Positions 26,783 to 36,811 of a DNA stretch of 64,000 nucleotides are shown piece by piece. Numbering within the stretch: position 1 is the first letter of the stretch; each line of letters begins with the position of its first letter. The notes beneath the pieces are model-generated. The model saw only the letters and a program-made list of their open reading frames with translations, ran no database searches and had not been told where the DNA came from. The stretch is from Limibacillus halophilus (GTDB taxonomy: Bacteria; Pseudomonadota; Alphaproteobacteria; Kiloniellales; CECT-8803): NCBI RefSeq assembly GCF_014191775.1, contig NZ_JACHXA010000002.1, forward strand, positions 434,001 through 498,000, read 5' to 3'. Made by a program: the position numbers and the translations under genes.

Positions 26783-27843
26783 TAAGAACAGCCGAAGCGT
26801 TGGCGTTCCAACTGAACCTTCTGCTGTATATTGGCCGGGGCGGTCGGAAACCGCTGCTGCAACTGCGCAAACGTGGCGCAGGCATTTTCATTGTCACCAA
26901 GCTGACCCAAAGCCATACCCAGCTTCAGAAGGTTATCCGGTGCCTTTGCGCTGTTAGGAAACTCCTGGAAGCCTTCAGCGAAGGTCACCGCCGCATTCTG
27001 GTAGTCGCCACGCACGTAATAGGTTTCTCCCAGCCAGTACTTGGCGTTGGATGAAAGAATATGATCGGGATGCTTCTCAAGGAACGAACCCAGCGCCACT
27101 TCTGCCTCGTCAAAGCGGGTTTGACGTAAAAGGCTCAGAGCGAACTCATACTGCGCTTCGACCGAACCTTCCGGCAAGGTCACCTTGACCGGTGCGGAAG
27201 CGGTTTGCTGCCCAGCGGCAGCGCTCGTCCCTGCCGTGGCATCCGCAGGTTTGTTTTGTTGCACGCGGGCCAGTTCATTCTCACTGACTTGCCCAAGCAC
27301 GCCAGGCTGCGGGGCGCTTCCCTCCGGTAATGCCGTAGCGGTGCCGCCGGTGCCAGTGTCCGTTGTTGCCGCGCCGGCGCCGGAAGCCGCGCTACCTGCA
27401 TCCGTACCTTCGGAACTCGCACTGCCGAGCGCAGCGGCGCCGGCGGGGTTACCACCTTCAAGCACCGTTAAGCGATAATCCACGTCGGCGGAAAGTTTAT
27501 CCAAGCGTTCCTGGTTCTGGGTGATTCGAAAGCTCATCTCTTCGATTTGGCCACGAAGCTGACGCAAGCTTTGCTCCAACTCACCCATACGCACCTCCAG
27601 GCGCGCGGCACTACCGGCAGGCAGTTCAGACGCTGCACTACTGCCGGTCGCAGTCCCACCCTGATAAACTGTCCGCTGCAGATCGGTCAGTTCGCGCTGC
27701 AGACGATCCACCTGATTCTGCAGTGCCTGTACGTCCTGCGCGTGGGCTTGCGGCTGTAGGGCCAGAAGCACTAACAAAGCCAGGGCGCCAAGGTAGGCGC
27801 GATTGCTTTGCAACATTCGAGAAAAGGCATTCAGTTCAGGCAT
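26782..27843 (-). CDS. cpoB: Tol-Pal associated periplasmic TPR protein CpoB (YbgF)
   Basis: The 353-residue protein has a signal peptide (hydrophobic ALALLVLLALQPQAHA) and an N-terminal coiled coil (VQALQNQVDRLQRELTDLQ and following, about 40-110) that trimerises in relatives. A low-complexity Ala/Gly/Thr-rich linker follows (about 125-205). The C-terminal TPR domain (about 225-350) contains AQYEFALSLLRQTRFDEAE, AKYWLGETYYVRGDYQNAA and APDNLLKLGMALGQLGD. CpoB links Tol-Pal constriction with peptidoglycan synthesis. The start is set at ATG 27843; an ATG at about residue 10 is an alternative. Confidence 0.9.
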   Translation of the reverse strand: MPELNAFSRMLQSNRAYLGALALLVLLALQPQAHAQDVQALQNQVDRLQRELTDLQRTVYQGGTATGSSAASELPAGSAARLEVRMGELEQSLRQLRGQIEEMSFRITQNQERLDKLSADVDYRLTVLEGGNPAGAAALGSASSEGTDAGSAASGAGAATTDTGTGGTATALPEGSAPQPGVLGQVSENELARVQQNKPADATAGTSAAAGQQTASAPVKVTLPEGSVEAQYEFALSLLRQTRFDEAEVALGSFLEKHPDHILSSNAKYWLGETYYVRGDYQNAAVTFAEGFQEFPNSAKAPDNLLKLGMALGQLGDNENACATFAQLQQRFPTAPANIQQKVQLERQRFGCS

Positions 27844-27998
27844 GTAAGACACTCTCACAGGATTTCGGCCATTAGACATTAACCATTGTCGCACGGAATG
27901 GCTAAACCGCAGCGCACTCCAAAGGATGTCCGAAGTCTAACCGAGCTTTACGCCGTTTGTTGGCAGAATTATGGCGATCATGGATCGATGACTCAAAG

Positions 27999-28030
27999 CA
28001 AAGGGCGCTTGCCGTCGCCAGCAAGCGCCC
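27999..28030 (-). terminator. Terminator after pal
   Basis: On the minus strand GGGCGCTTGC (28030-28021) pairs perfectly with GCAAGCGCCC (28012-28003) around an 8-base loop and is followed by TTTGCTTTG. It separates pal from cpoB. Confidence 0.85.
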
Positions 28031-28057
28031 TCCGGTATCAAAATATCGCTGGCGGGC

Positions 28058-28540
28058 TTAGTTAACCAAGAAGACCGCGCGACGATTCTGTGCCCAGGAT
28101 GCTTCGTTGGACCCTAACACAGCAGGCCGTTCCTCGCCGTAGGACACCGTCCGCAAGCGGCCGGAGCTCACACCGAGAGCCGTGAGGTAATCGCGAGCAG
28201 AGGTGGCACGGCGATCACCGAGCGCCAAGTTGTACTCGCGCGTACCGCGCTCATCGGCGTGACCTTCGATGGTCAAGGTCACCGACGGGTTGGTATTCAG
28301 CCATGCTGCAACTCGGTCGAGAGTGGCGCGAGCATCGCTCTGCAGATCATACTGGTCGAGACCAAAGAAGACTCGGTCGCCAACATTGACAACGAGGTCT
28401 TCTTGAGTGCCCGGCGTCGGGCCTGCGACCGGTGCGGCCTGCTGGCCGCTGCTCATGCTGTCGCCACCGTCCTTGGGCGTTGATTCACACGCCGTCAGGA
28501 GGATGAGGGCCGCGAAAATAGAAAGGAATTTGAAGCGCAT
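28058..28540 (-). CDS. pal: Peptidoglycan-associated outer-membrane lipoprotein
   Basis: This 160-residue lipoprotein has a signal peptide ending in the lipobox LLTAC (Cys about residue 19). A short linker and the OmpA-like domain (about 50-160) follow, with VFFGLDQYDL, IEGHADERGTREYNLALGDRRA and the C-terminal ENRRAVFL-type sequence (here QNRRAVFLVN). The domain binds meso-DAP peptidoglycan. Pal works with TolB and TolQRA in outer-membrane constriction. The ATG at 28540 has GAAGGGA eight bases upstream. A strong promoter lies in the 3' end of tolB, so pal can be transcribed independently. Confidence 0.96.
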   Translation of the reverse strand: MRFKFLSIFAALILLTACESTPKDGGDSMSSGQQAAPVAGPTPGTQEDLVVNVGDRVFFGLDQYDLQSDARATLDRVAAWLNTNPSVTLTIEGHADERGTREYNLALGDRRATSARDYLTALGVSSGRLRTVSYGEERPAVLGSNEASWAQNRRAVFLVN

Positions 28541-28702
28541 AGTATCGATCCCTTCAGTACCCTTGACCGCATTGCTTCCCATTATGGGTCATGGCCAAGG
28601 TTGTGTGTTTCGCTTGGGAAAGTGCGTTTGTGCCGCGTGGCAACCTGTCCCCTGTTTCAACTGCGGCTCCCCCCATCGATCCCTGGGCCGCTCGTTTGCC
28701 AG

Positions 28703-28731
28703 ACTATACTGGTCGGATATTACGGAATCAA
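28703..28731 (-). promoter_or_regulatory. Sigma-70 type promoter of pal
   Basis: TTGATT (28731-28726) and TATAGT (28708-28703) are exactly 17 bases apart on the minus strand, across the end of tolB. The leader would be about 155 bases. Confidence 0.65.
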
Positions 28732-30048
28732 GGGCGACCAAGCTGGATCCGAGGCGTCAATGGGCGTGAGCAACTGGCGGTCATTGAAGCCCGTCAGGTC
28801 GATCGTGTAGATCTTGCTCGACACCTCTCCACGGCTGTTCGCCCGCCCCTGGCGGTAGTAGGCAAGCACGCGCCCATTTGGCGCCCATGTCGGCGCCTCG
28901 ACACGGAAATCGCGCACCAACATTCGCTCACCGCTGCCGTCCGGCCGCATGACGCCGATGTAAAACTCACCCTTGAACAACCGGGTAAAGGCGATCAAGT
29001 CGCCGCGCGGCGACCAGACCGGTGTTGCATAGCGTCCTTCGCCAAACGTGATACGACGCACGTTCGAGCCGTCGACATTCATCACGTAGAGTTGCTGGCT
29101 GCCGCCGCGGTCCGAATTGAAGACCACCTGGCTGCCATCGGGCGAATAGGATGGCGAAATATCAATGGAAGGGTCCGAGGTCAGGCGGCGTAATTCGCGC
29201 GTCCGCAGGTCAAGCGTGAACACATCCGAATTTCCGTCCCGCGCCAAACTCATGATAACGCTGTTCCCATTCGGCGAAAAACGGGGCGCAAAGGACATGC
29301 CCGGAAAATCGCCCAGTACTTCCTGCTGGCCGGTATTGAGATTGAAGAGATAGACCCTGGGAGTCCCATTAACGTAAGAAACGTAAGTGATTTCCTGGTT
29401 TGTCGGCGAGAACCGGGGGGTTAGAACCAGGTCGCTTCCGTCTGTCAGGAAGCGGTGGTTGGCGCCGTCCTGATCCATGATGGCCAGCCTCTTAACACGG
29501 CGGTTCTGCGCGCCGCTTTCAGCAATGTAGACAATACGGGTGTCGAAGTACCCTTCCTCGCCCGTCAGCCGCTTGTAGACCGAATCAGCGATGATGTGGG
29601 CGACGCGCCGCCAGTTTGCCGGGGTCGTCGCGTAAGCCAGGCCGAGCATCTGCTGCTGGGCGAAAACGTCCCAAAGGCGGAATTCAATCCGGAGGCGACC
29701 GTCGCCCTGCAATTCGGCGGTGCCGGCCACCAAGGCTTGAGTCTTGAGAACGCTCCACTCGCCAAAGCGCGGTGTTAGCGCGGTCGACTTCGCATCCTGA
29801 ATGAACGACAGCGGGTCGAGCGGCACGAACAGGCCGGAACGCTCCAGATCGGCGCTTACTACGTTGGCGATATCCTGCCCCATGCGCGCCGCCTCGGGAT
29901 TGTCCGAGTAAAAGGCGGAAATGGCGATCGGCAGGGGCTCGATGGTGCCGCGCGTGATGTCGATGCGCAACTCAGCGCGCGCATGCAACGGTGACAGCGC
30001 GACAAAGACGAGCAGCAAAAAGCTCACAAGGCTCAGGGTGCGTCTCAT
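28720..30048 (-). CDS. tolB: Tol-Pal system beta-propeller protein TolB
   Basis: The 442-residue periplasmic protein has a signal peptide ([21 protein letters not shown]) and an N-terminal alpha/beta domain (about 28-165). A six-bladed WD40-like propeller follows with repeated sequences such as [45 protein letters not shown] and [13 protein letters not shown]. It binds Pal and TolA. ATG 30048 has AAGGAGG a few bases upstream. It follows tolA by 25 bases. Confidence 0.97.
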   Translation of the reverse strand: MRRTLSLVSFLLLVFVALSPLHARAELRIDITRGTIEPLPIAISAFYSDNPEAARMGQDIANVVSADLERSGLFVPLDPLSFIQDAKSTALTPRFGEWSVLKTQALVAGTAELQGDGRLRIEFRLWDVFAQQQMLGLAYATTPANWRRVAHIIADSVYKRLTGEEGYFDTRIVYIAESGAQNRRVKRLAIMDQDGANHRFLTDGSDLVLTPRFSPTNQEITYVSYVNGTPRVYLFNLNTGQQEVLGDFPGMSFAPRFSPNGNSVIMSLARDGNSDVFTLDLRTRELRRLTSDPSIDISPSYSPDGSQVVFNSDRGGSQQLYVMNVDGSNVRRITFGEGRYATPVWSPRGDLIAFTRLFKGEFYIGVMRPDGSGERMLVRDFRVEAPTWAPNGRVLAYYRQGRANSRGEVSSKIYTIDLTGFNDRQLLTPIDASDPAWSPLIP

Positions 30049-30073
30049 GGTTACTCTTTTCCTCCTTGGGGCC

Positions 30074-31048
30074 TTATAGCATTTTCGAGGGGTCGAATCG
30101 CATCGTGATCTGACGCCAGGTGTCATACTTCTTCAAGGGCACGGGCAAGGGTTGGCAGCGGAAAACCGCACGCAGCGCGCTTTCGGCAGCGGCGCGATAG
30201 AAAGGATCGCCGCCCATACGCGCCCGATCCACGACTTCTGCCTGGCTCACCGTACCGTCCGGATTCATGAAGAGCCTGATTTCAACGATCAAATTCTCTG
30301 CATTGCGGGCGCCGGCAGGCACGTTCCAGCAGCCTTCGATCTTTCGGCGGATGGCGTCGATCTCGCTAATCGTCATTGGCTTGCTGGAAAGCTGCGCCGT
30401 CTCCGTCGGTTGCGGCTGCGGATCTTTCTTCGGCTGATCCTGCTCCTTGGCCGCCGGCTTAAGGTCCTTCAGCACGTTGTTGAGGATGGAATCCAATGAG
30501 CTGTCGGCTTTCTTGACTGGTTCCTTTTCCTGCGGCTTTTCGGCCAACTGGGGCGGCTTCGGTTTTTCCAACGGCACGGGAGGTGCCGGCGGCGGTGTTT
30601 CATCGACGCGCTCTTCCTTCGGTGCCGGCACGGGATCGGGCAGCGGAGTTGGCTCCGGTTCCGGCTTGGGAGGCGCTTCCGCAACCTGGGGCGGTGGCTC
30701 AGGCTGAGGAATGGGCGTCGGCTCCTTGACCGGTTCAGGTTGCTTGGGTTCCGGAATCGGCTCCGGCTCATTCTTCGGTAAGGGCGGCGGTGTCGGCGGC
30801 TCCGATTTCTGCGGTGGCGGCGGTGGCGGCGCCTTTGCCGCTTGAGTCGGCTCGGGGCGTGGCGTCGGCTTTTCCGGTGGCGCTTCCTTGGCTGGCTTTG
30901 CTGTTGTCACATCGTCGATGGTCACGACCTCGATCGGGACAGCGGGCGCGATCTCAAGCGGTTCCTGCTTGAACAACGGTAATCCTATTGCCATCAGCGC
31001 AATCACGCTGACGTGGAAGGTTGCAGAAAGGATGACCGCGCGGCGCAT
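30074..31048 (-). CDS. tolA: TolA-like envelope spanning protein
   Basis: The 324-residue protein has one N-terminal helix (about 5-25, [22 protein letters not shown]). A long Pro/Glu/Lys-rich periplasmic region (about 50-180) follows, with repeated PEPTP/PPP patterns. The C-terminal TolA/TonB-like domain (about 225-324) has [36 protein letters not shown] and [16 protein letters not shown]. It couples the TolQR motor to TolB-Pal. The central region is polyproline-rich rather than the Ala/Lys helix of E. coli TolA. It starts three bases after tolR. Confidence 0.93.
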   Translation of the reverse strand: MRRAVILSATFHVSVIALMAIGLPLFKQEPLEIAPAVPIEVVTIDDVTTAKPAKEAPPEKPTPRPEPTQAAKAPPPPPPQKSEPPTPPPLPKNEPEPIPEPKQPEPVKEPTPIPQPEPPPQVAEAPPKPEPEPTPLPDPVPAPKEERVDETPPPAPPVPLEKPKPPQLAEKPQEKEPVKKADSSLDSILNNVLKDLKPAAKEQDQPKKDPQPQPTETAQLSSKPMTISEIDAIRRKIEGCWNVPAGARNAENLIVEIRLFMNPDGTVSQAEVVDRARMGGDPFYRAAAESALRAVFRCQPLPVPLKKYDTWRQITMRFDPSKML

Positions 31049-31051
31049 GGA

Positions 31052-31519
31052 TCAGCCACCGCTTCCCTGTTTGGAAGCTCCCTTGTCGCGCGGCATCTCT
31101 GCGATCAAGGCGACCTTCTTGAATCCGGCGGCGTTGACCAGCCCCATGACTTCCATAATGCGGCCATAGGCGATCGCTCGGTCGCCACGCACGAAAATCT
31201 TGGCGTCTGGATTGCTGCCGGTAATGGCAATCAGGCGCGGCACCAGCTTTTCCAGATCAATGTTGGTGTCCTGCAGATAAACGCTGCCCTCGCGATCCAC
31301 GGAAATAACCAACGGCTCCTGTGGATCAGAGATCATCTGCGCTTCGGTTTCTGGCAAATCGACAGGCACGCCAACGGTTAGCAAGGGCGCCGTCACCATG
31401 AAGACGATCAGCAGCACCAGCATCACGTCCACAAAGGGCGTGACGTTTATTTCGGATAGCGGGCGATAACGCTGACTGCGCCGCCCTCTGCCACTACCAT
31501 GGATGACGCCTCCGGCCAT
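31052..31519 (-). CDS. tolR: Tol-Pal proton channel subunit TolR
   Basis: The 155-residue protein has a short cytoplasmic N-terminus, then the single helix with the ion-conducting aspartate in INVTPFVDVMLVLLIVFMV, then a periplasmic domain ending around SNPDAKIFVRGDRAIAYG. TolR and TolQ form the proton-driven motor. Length is typical. It sits between tolQ and tolA with three-base gaps. Confidence 0.96.
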   Translation of the reverse strand: MAGGVIHGSGRGRRSQRYRPLSEINVTPFVDVMLVLLIVFMVTAPLLTVGVPVDLPETEAQMISDPQEPLVISVDREGSVYLQDTNIDLEKLVPRLIAITGSNPDAKIFVRGDRAIAYGRIMEVMGLVNAAGFKKVALIAEMPRDKGASKQGSGG

Positions 31520-31522
31520 GAC

Positions 31523-32251
31523 TCAGTCCTCATCTTCAAGTTGACGGGACAGGATCGAACTGAATTCGCCGGCAAAGTTCTCCAGCCTCTGGGCATAGCG
31601 TCCCATGTCGTTCGACAACTTGTTGTAGGCGATAACCGCTGGAATTGCGGCAACCAGACCGAGTGCGGTGGCAAAAAGCGCCTCGGCGATGCCAGGCGCC
31701 ACGACAGCAAGACTGGTGTTCTTCGAGGCGGCGATGGAGGTGAAGGCGTTCATGATGCCCCAAACCGTGCCGAAAAGCCCGATGAACGGCGCCGCCGAAC
31801 CGGTAGAAGCCAAAAAGATCATATGACGTTCCAAGCGCTCCATTTCCCGGCCCAAGGCAATGTCCATCACCCGCTCCAGGCGCAAACGCAGGCCCGCACG
31901 CGCACTCTCGCTGTCGAGCGAGCGCCCGATACTGCGTCGCCACTCACGCATGGCCGAAACGAAGACCGCCGACATGGGATCGTTGGGCCGGTCGCTCATC
32001 CTGTCATAGAGGTCTTCCAGGGAGCCGCCAGACCAGAAGGTTTCCTCGAACTGGTTGGCGCGTGCCTTCAGGCGTCGCAGCTTCATCGACTTATCGATGA
32101 TGATGGCCCAGCACCAAACCGATGCGGCCAGCAACAGGAGAATCACCAGCTTGACGATCGTATCGGCCTGTAAAAAAAGCGCCCAGACCGAGAAGTCGTG
32201 GGGCACTACCGACCCGCCGAGGGTCACGCTGTCAATCGCTTGTTGTTCCAT
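31523..32251 (-). CDS. tolQ: Tol-Pal proton channel subunit TolQ
   Basis: The 242-residue inner-membrane protein has three helices (about 25-47, 138-158 and 172-195) with the MotA/TolQ/ExbB signature GLFGTVWGIMNAF and ALFATALGLVAAIPAVIAYN. It forms the pentameric stator around TolR. ATG 32251 is chosen because homology starts there (MEQQAID) and a GGGAAGG-type site precedes it in the ybgC end; an upstream in-frame start would lie inside ybgC. Confidence 0.96.
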   Translation of the reverse strand: MEQQAIDSVTLGGSVVPHDFSVWALFLQADTIVKLVILLLLAASVWCWAIIIDKSMKLRRLKARANQFEETFWSGGSLEDLYDRMSDRPNDPMSAVFVSAMREWRRSIGRSLDSESARAGLRLRLERVMDIALGREMERLERHMIFLASTGSAAPFIGLFGTVWGIMNAFTSIAASKNTSLAVVAPGIAEALFATALGLVAAIPAVIAYNKLSNDMGRYAQRLENFAGEFSSILSRQLEDED

Positions 32252-32256
32252 GACGT

Positions 32257-32712
32257 CTAGTCTGCCTTCCCTTCTCTCGTGAACAGCTCCAAACTCGCCT
32301 TTACCATGGATGGCACCCGCGCCGGGCGGCCGTCCTCCCGCAGGCAGACGATCCACACCTCAAGATCGGTCAGCCTGTCGCCATCGCGCCAGATTTCCTG
32401 CTGCATCTTTATCCTCGCCGCCGTCATCGCCTCGACCCGCGTCTTAACAATGATCCGGTCATCGAGGCGCGCAGGTTGGCGATAATGAATCTGACAGCTT
32501 GATACGGCAAAAATGAGGCCGTTTTGTGCCCTAAAAGCTTGTTGTTCTATCCCTGCATGGCGCAGCATCTCGGTCCGCGCGCGCTCGGCGAAGCGCAGAT
32601 AGTTCGCGTAATAGACGATGCCTCCGGCATCGGTATCCTCGTAATAGATGCGCAATGGCAGGCAATACCAATCGTCTTGCCTAAATCCAGCAGCTTCGGA
32701 TTCGGAGGTCAT
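32257..32712 (-). CDS. ybgC: Acyl-CoA thioesterase YbgC (Tol-Pal associated)
   Basis: The 151-residue hot-dog protein has the 4HBT signature [25 protein letters not shown] with the catalytic aspartate and the family tyrosine. It hydrolyses acyl-CoA or acyl-ACP and is almost always encoded before tolQ. It overlaps ruvB by four bases (ATGA) and ends six bases before tolQ, which ties the ruv and tol genes into one transcription unit. Confidence 0.94.
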   Translation of the reverse strand: MTSESEAAGFRQDDWYCLPLRIYYEDTDAGGIVYYANYLRFAERARTEMLRHAGIEQQAFRAQNGLIFAVSSCQIHYRQPARLDDRIIVKTRVEAMTAARIKMQQEIWRDGDRLTDLEVWIVCLREDGRPARVPSMVKASLELFTREGKAD

Positions 32713-33779
32713 AGATCCTCCCCATCTTCACTGACGGCCGTCTCATCAGCGTCCAACAGATCGTATTGATTGCGCTCCAACCCCTTGGGCGGCGTCAACC
32801 CCAGGTATTCATAACCGCCCCGCGTCAGCATGCGGCCTCGCGGCGTTCGCTGTAGCAGACCCTGTTGAATCAAATAGGGTTCGATCACTTCCTCCAGCAC
32901 GTCGCGCTGCTCGGAAAGGGCTGCGGCCAATGTTTCCACGCCCACTGGACCGCCGCTGTAAACATCGGCAATGCAGTGTAGGTAGCGCCGATCCATGGCG
33001 TCCAAGCCGCGGGGGTCGACGCCCAGCCGCAACAGGGCCGCATCGGCAATCTTTCGGTCTATCCGTCCGTCGCCGGCCACCGCCGCAAAATCTCGGACAC
33101 GGCGGAGTAGCCGCCCGGCAACGCGCGGCGTTCCCCGTGATCGCCGTGCAACTTCAAGCGCGCCCTCCTCATCCATTTCGATACCCAATACCCTGGTGCC
33201 GCGCTCGACGATCAGCCGTAGTTCCTCGGGTTGGTAGAAGTTGAGCCGTAGAGGAATGCCAAAACGTTCGCGCAAGGGCGTGGTGATCAAACCAGAGCGG
33301 GTTGTTGCCCCCACCAGTGTAAAGGGTGGCAGGTCGATCCGAACCGAGCGGGCCGCCGGACCTTCACCGATGATGAGATCCAGCACGAAATCCTCCATCG
33401 CCGGGTAGAGGATTTCCTCCACCGCCGGATTGAGTCGATGAATCTCGTCGATGAAGAGCACATCATGCGGCTGCAGGTTCGTCAGAATGGCCGCCAGGTC
33501 ACCCGCCCGCGCGACGACCGGCCCCGAGGTGGCGCGGAAGCCGACGCCCATTTCACGGGCGACGATCTGAGCAAGCGTCGTCTTGCCAAGTCCCGGAGGG
33601 CCGAACAGCAGCACGTGATCCAGCGCGTCACCGCGTTTGCGGGCCGCCTCGATGAAAATCTGTAGATTCTCACGCAACTGCTTCTGACCGATGAAATCGG
33701 CCATGCGCAGAGGCCGCATCCCATTGTCGAGAGTGTCGTCCCCTTGCTCTTCGCGTGAAACCAACCGATCTTCGCTCAT
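32709..33779 (-). CDS. ruvB: Holliday junction branch migration ATPase RuvB
   Basis: The 356-residue AAA+ protein has Walker [14 protein letters not shown], Walker [12 protein letters not shown], sensor and arginine finger region [19 protein letters not shown], and a C-terminal winged helix ([18 protein letters not shown]). RuvB hexamers drive branch migration with RuvA. The gene overlaps ruvA by four bases. Length is typical. Confidence 0.98.
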   Translation of the reverse strand: MSEDRLVSREEQGDDTLDNGMRPLRMADFIGQKQLRENLQIFIEAARKRGDALDHVLLFGPPGLGKTTLAQIVAREMGVGFRATSGPVVARAGDLAAILTNLQPHDVLFIDEIHRLNPAVEEILYPAMEDFVLDLIIGEGPAARSVRIDLPPFTLVGATTRSGLITTPLRERFGIPLRLNFYQPEELRLIVERGTRVLGIEMDEEGALEVARRSRGTPRVAGRLLRRVRDFAAVAGDGRIDRKIADAALLRLGVDPRGLDAMDRRYLHCIADVYSGGPVGVETLAAALSEQRDVLEEVIEPYLIQQGLLQRTPRGRMLTRGGYEYLGLTPPKGLERNQYDLLDADETAVSEDGEDL

Positions 33780-34393
33780 GCCGATAGATCCTTGAGACCG
33801 TCACGTATCAGGGATTCGACGCTGCTATCCTTGCCCTGGGCCTTCATCGCCTTAGCCACCGCCGTGAAAGCCTCCGCCCGGCGATACCCCAGGTTGACCA
33901 AGGCCGAAATCGCGTCCTCCGCTGCGCCGGAAAGCCCGCCCGCTGGCAAGGCTGCCGCAGAATCGCCGATTTGCGCTGCCGCACCCAACGCCATGTTGGT
34001 GACTTTGTCCTTCAGCTCCAAGACAAGCCGCCCCGCCAGTTTCGGACCCACGCCGCTGGCCCGGGTGAGAGATGCCTTGTCCTGTGCCGCCACTGCTTGC
34101 GTCAACTGTTCGGGAGACAGCACCGAGAGGATCGAGAGCGCGTGCCGGGTGCCGACACCCTGCACGCCCAGCAGCAAGCGGAACCAGTCGCGTTCGGCGA
34201 CATCAAGGAAACCGTAGAGATGGATATGGTCCTCTCTGACGTGGGTCTCGATCAACAAACTACGCAACTCGCCACGCGGCAAAGCGCCGGAGGTGCGCGC
34301 AGAAGCAAAGACCAGATAGCCGACGCCGTTCACATCAAGGATCACCGCATCGCCGTCAAAACCCTCAACCAAGCCCGTTAGCTTGCCAATCAT
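33776..34393 (-). CDS. ruvA: Holliday junction DNA-binding protein RuvA
   Basis: The 205-residue protein has the OB domain ([28 protein letters not shown]), two helix-hairpin-helix motifs ([38 protein letters not shown]) and a C-terminal domain (about 145-205) that contacts RuvB. It binds four-way junctions as a tetramer. It overlaps ruvC by four bases. Confidence 0.97.
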   Translation of the reverse strand: MIGKLTGLVEGFDGDAVILDVNGVGYLVFASARTSGALPRGELRSLLIETHVREDHIHLYGFLDVAERDWFRLLLGVQGVGTRHALSILSVLSPEQLTQAVAAQDKASLTRASGVGPKLAGRLVLELKDKVTNMALGAAAQIGDSAAALPAGGLSGAAEDAISALVNLGYRRAEAFTAVAKAMKAQGKDSSVESLIRDGLKDLSA

Positions 34394-34926
34394 CGGCGTC
34401 GCCTCCCGGCTAGGGCCATCTGCAGGGGATCTTCACCGCCGCGCGTCCACTTACGATCGGTTTCACGGTTATGCGCATGGCAGATGGCCAACGCCAGCGC
34501 ATCCGCTGAATCCGCATTCTTAATCTCGCAACCCGGCAGCAATCGCTGGACCATCATCTGCACCTGCTCCTTGGTGGCATGGCCCGTCCCCACGACCGAC
34601 TTCTTGACGATCATCGGCAGGTACTCACCCACAAGCAGGCCCGCAAGGGCCGGCGTCAGGAGTGCGATCCCCCGTGCCATCCCAAGCTTCAAGGTCGAGG
34701 CCGGATTCTTGTTGGCGAGCGACACCTCGACCGCCGCCTCGTCGGGTTCCTGCGCCGCCATCACCGCCTCGATTCCCCGGTGAAGCTGCACCAGGCGATC
34801 AGCGAGTTCGGCCTTATCATCCGAGGTGATCACACCATTGGCGACATGAACCAAGCGCGTGCCCTCGGCGTCTATGACGCCCCAGCCGGTACGGCGAAGG
34901 CCGGGATCCAATCCGAGGACGCGCAT
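34390..34926 (-). CDS. ruvC: Holliday junction resolvase RuvC
   Basis: The 178-residue endonuclease has the RNase H-like fold with acidic residues in [16 protein letters not shown] and [12 protein letters not shown], and further ones near [14 protein letters not shown]. It cuts junctions handled by RuvAB. It is the first gene of the ruvCAB group and lies 35 bases after yebC. Confidence 0.97.
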   Translation of the reverse strand: MRVLGLDPGLRRTGWGVIDAEGTRLVHVANGVITSDDKAELADRLVQLHRGIEAVMAAQEPDEAAVEVSLANKNPASTLKLGMARGIALLTPALAGLLVGEYLPMIVKKSVVGTGHATKEQVQMMVQRLLPGCEIKNADSADALALAICHAHNRETDRKWTRGGEDPLQMALAGRRRR

Positions 34927-34961
34927 GTTGTCCTTCCGTCTTTCAAGGCGCGATTCAGCCG

Positions 34962-35711
34962 TCAGGCCGTCAAGCGCTGTATCACATCGTCTGCAATGTC
35001 GAAGTTGGCGGCGACGCTCTGCACATCGTCGTTGTCGTCTAGAGCATCTAGGAGCTTGAACAGGGTTTGCGCCTGCTCTTCTTCGACGGGAATGGTGTTT
35101 GTCGGCTTCCAGGCCAAGCCACCTTCCTCCGGCTCTCCCAAAGACTCCGCCAGCGCATCACGCACTTCGGCGAAGTCTTCCGGCGCACAGGTAATCTCAT
35201 GGCCGCCGTCGCTGCTTTCGGCATTGAGTGCGCCCGCTTCCACGGCAGCCTCGAAGACACTCTCCGCATCGCCGGCGGCAAGCGGATAAATGATCTGCCC
35301 GACACGTTCAAAGTTGAAGGCGACGCTGCCAGTCTCACCCAAACTGCCGCCGTTCTTTGCGAAGATCGTCCGCACCTCGGACGCGGTGCGATTACGGTTG
35401 TCGGTCAGCGCTTCCACGATGACGGCAACGCCGCCGGGGCCGTAACCCTCGTAACGAATCTCCTCGTAGTTTGAATCGTCCGTACCGCCGACTGCCTTGG
35501 CAATAGCCCGATCGATGTTGTCTTTGGGCATGTTCTGCGCACGGGCGTTTTGGATCGCTAGGCGCAACCGGGGGTTCTTGTCGGCTTCCGGCAAACCGGA
35601 CTTCGCCGCCACGAGAATTTCCTTCGCCAGCCGCGCAAATATTTTGGCGCGCTTTTTATCCTGCGCACCCTTGCGATGCATGATGTTCTTGAATTGTGAA
35701 TGACCTGCCAT
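34962..35711 (-). CDS. yebC: YebC/TACO1-family translation or transcription factor
   Basis: The 249-residue protein starts [20 protein letters not shown], the hallmark of the family. The middle domain is [28 protein letters not shown] and the C-terminal part is [11 protein letters not shown]. Members were long called transcription regulators of ruv genes; recent work on relatives links them to translation of difficult, proline-rich stretches. It sits directly upstream of ruvCAB. The proline-rich TolA and OmpA-like proteins of this window would be natural clients, as would those of EF-P, but that is inference. Confidence 0.95.
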   Translation of the reverse strand: MAGHSQFKNIMHRKGAQDKKRAKIFARLAKEILVAAKSGLPEADKNPRLRLAIQNARAQNMPKDNIDRAIAKAVGGTDDSNYEEIRYEGYGPGGVAVIVEALTDNRNRTASEVRTIFAKNGGSLGETGSVAFNFERVGQIIYPLAAGDAESVFEAAVEAGALNAESSDGGHEITCAPEDFAEVRDALAESLGEPEEGGLAWKPTNTIPVEEEQAQTLFKLLDALDDNDDVQSVAANFDIADDVIQRLTA

Positions 35712-35796
35712 GGTCCCCTTCGTCCCATCTGGCCGATGCCGACGCCAAGCGTTCAGAATCGGGATTCCATCAATATCATGCGGCTGTCGCTCGCCG

Positions 35797-35805
35797 CTTA
35801 TACCA
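35797..35805 (-). promoter_or_regulatory. Possible extended -10 promoter of yebC
   Basis: On the minus strand TGGTATAAG matches an extended -10 element (TGn before TATAAT-like). No good -35 was seen. It lies about 85 bases before yebC in the 284-base gap to ymdB, which otherwise shows no gene. Confidence 0.35.
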
Positions 35806-35995
35806 TATTTCGTAGTTTGTCGTGCATTTCGACGCCTGGAATATCACGCTGAGAACAGGTTGTGAACAGATGACCTCCGGCGCAGCGCGCCTTCTATCAG
35901 CTTTTGGTTCTGCTCGAAAGCCCGTCACGGACCTACCATTCAACATGACCTGGCTATGTTGCAGATCTAAACCGGCCTTGTCGTAGCTTTTCCGG

Positions 35996-36811
35996 TCAAT
36001 CCAGCGGCGGTGTGGCCTGGAGCTTTCCGCCGCGGCGTATCGGCTGGGCGGAGATGGCGTGCCCGCTGCTGTCGTCGGTCTCGACGAACAGGCCGCATAG
36101 CGTGCCTTCGCCACTGGCAACCGATAAACGGTCTGTTGGCAGCTTGCGCCGGAACCGCTGCACCGGCACGCCCTTATCCATGCCGATGACGGAATCATAA
36201 TCTCCACACATCCCCGCGTCGGTTTGGTAGGCCGTACCGCCGGGGAGGATCATCGTGTCCGCGGTGGGTACGTGAGTGTGGGTTCCGACACACAGCGAAA
36301 CCTTGCCGTCAACGAAGTGACCCATGGCCATTTTTTCCGAAGTCGCTTCGGCGTGAAAGTCCAGCAGGATAGCATTTGTAGTCGCGCCCAGGCGCACGCT
36401 GGAAAGCACCGCCTCCACCGAGGCAAAAGGATCATCGAGAGGGTCCATGAACAGGCGGCCCATGACATTGATCACCAGCAACTTGCGCCCGCGTCCTATT
36501 TCATAGTTTGCCACGCCACGCCCAGGCGTTCCTTGCGGGTAGTTATGGGGGCGCAGGAGCTTGGGCTGGTCCTGGATAAAGGCCAGCGCCTCGCGTTGGT
36601 CCCAGGAATGGTTCCCTCCGGTGATGATATCGACGCCGACTGCATAAAGTTCGTTGCAGATCTTTTCGGTAATTCCAAATCCAGCCGCCGCGTTCTCGCC
36701 GTTGGCAATCACGGCATCGGTTTTCAGTTCACGGCGAAGATCGGGGAGGTGCTTGGCAACGGCGTCCCGGCCGGGACGTCCGACAATATCTCCCAGGAAA
36801 AGAATTCTCAT
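35996..36811 (-). CDS. YmdB-like metallophosphoesterase
   Basis: The 271-residue protein has the full set of metal ligands of the TIGR00282 family: FLGDIVGRPGR at the start, NGENAAAGFGI, GGNHSWDQRE, DFHAEATSEKMA and GTHTHVPTAD. Relatives hydrolyse 2',3'-cyclic nucleotide phosphates and, in Bacillus, affect sporulation and biofilm formation. It overlaps the 5-formyl-THF cyclo-ligase gene by four bases, which fixes its operon place. Substrate in this organism is unknown. Confidence 0.92.
   Translation of the reverse strand: MRILFLGDIVGRPGRDAVAKHLPDLRRELKTDAVIANGENAAAGFGITEKICNELYAVGVDIITGGNHSWDQREALAFIQDQPKLLRPHNYPQGTPGRGVANYEIGRGRKLLVINVMGRLFMDPLDDPFASVEAVLSSVRLGATTNAILLDFHAEATSEKMAMGHFVDGKVSLCVGTHTHVPTADTMILPGGTAYQTDAGMCGDYDSVIGMDKGVPVQRFRRKLPTDRLSVASGEGTLCGLFVETDDSSGHAISAQPIRRGGKLQATPPLD

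Noticed and set aside
35776..36207. Open frame reaching from ymdB into the gap before yebC
   Set aside because: It overlaps ymdB antiparallel in frame use, has many Ser/Arg/Cys codons and no recognisable fold; the gap part shows only a promoter-like element.
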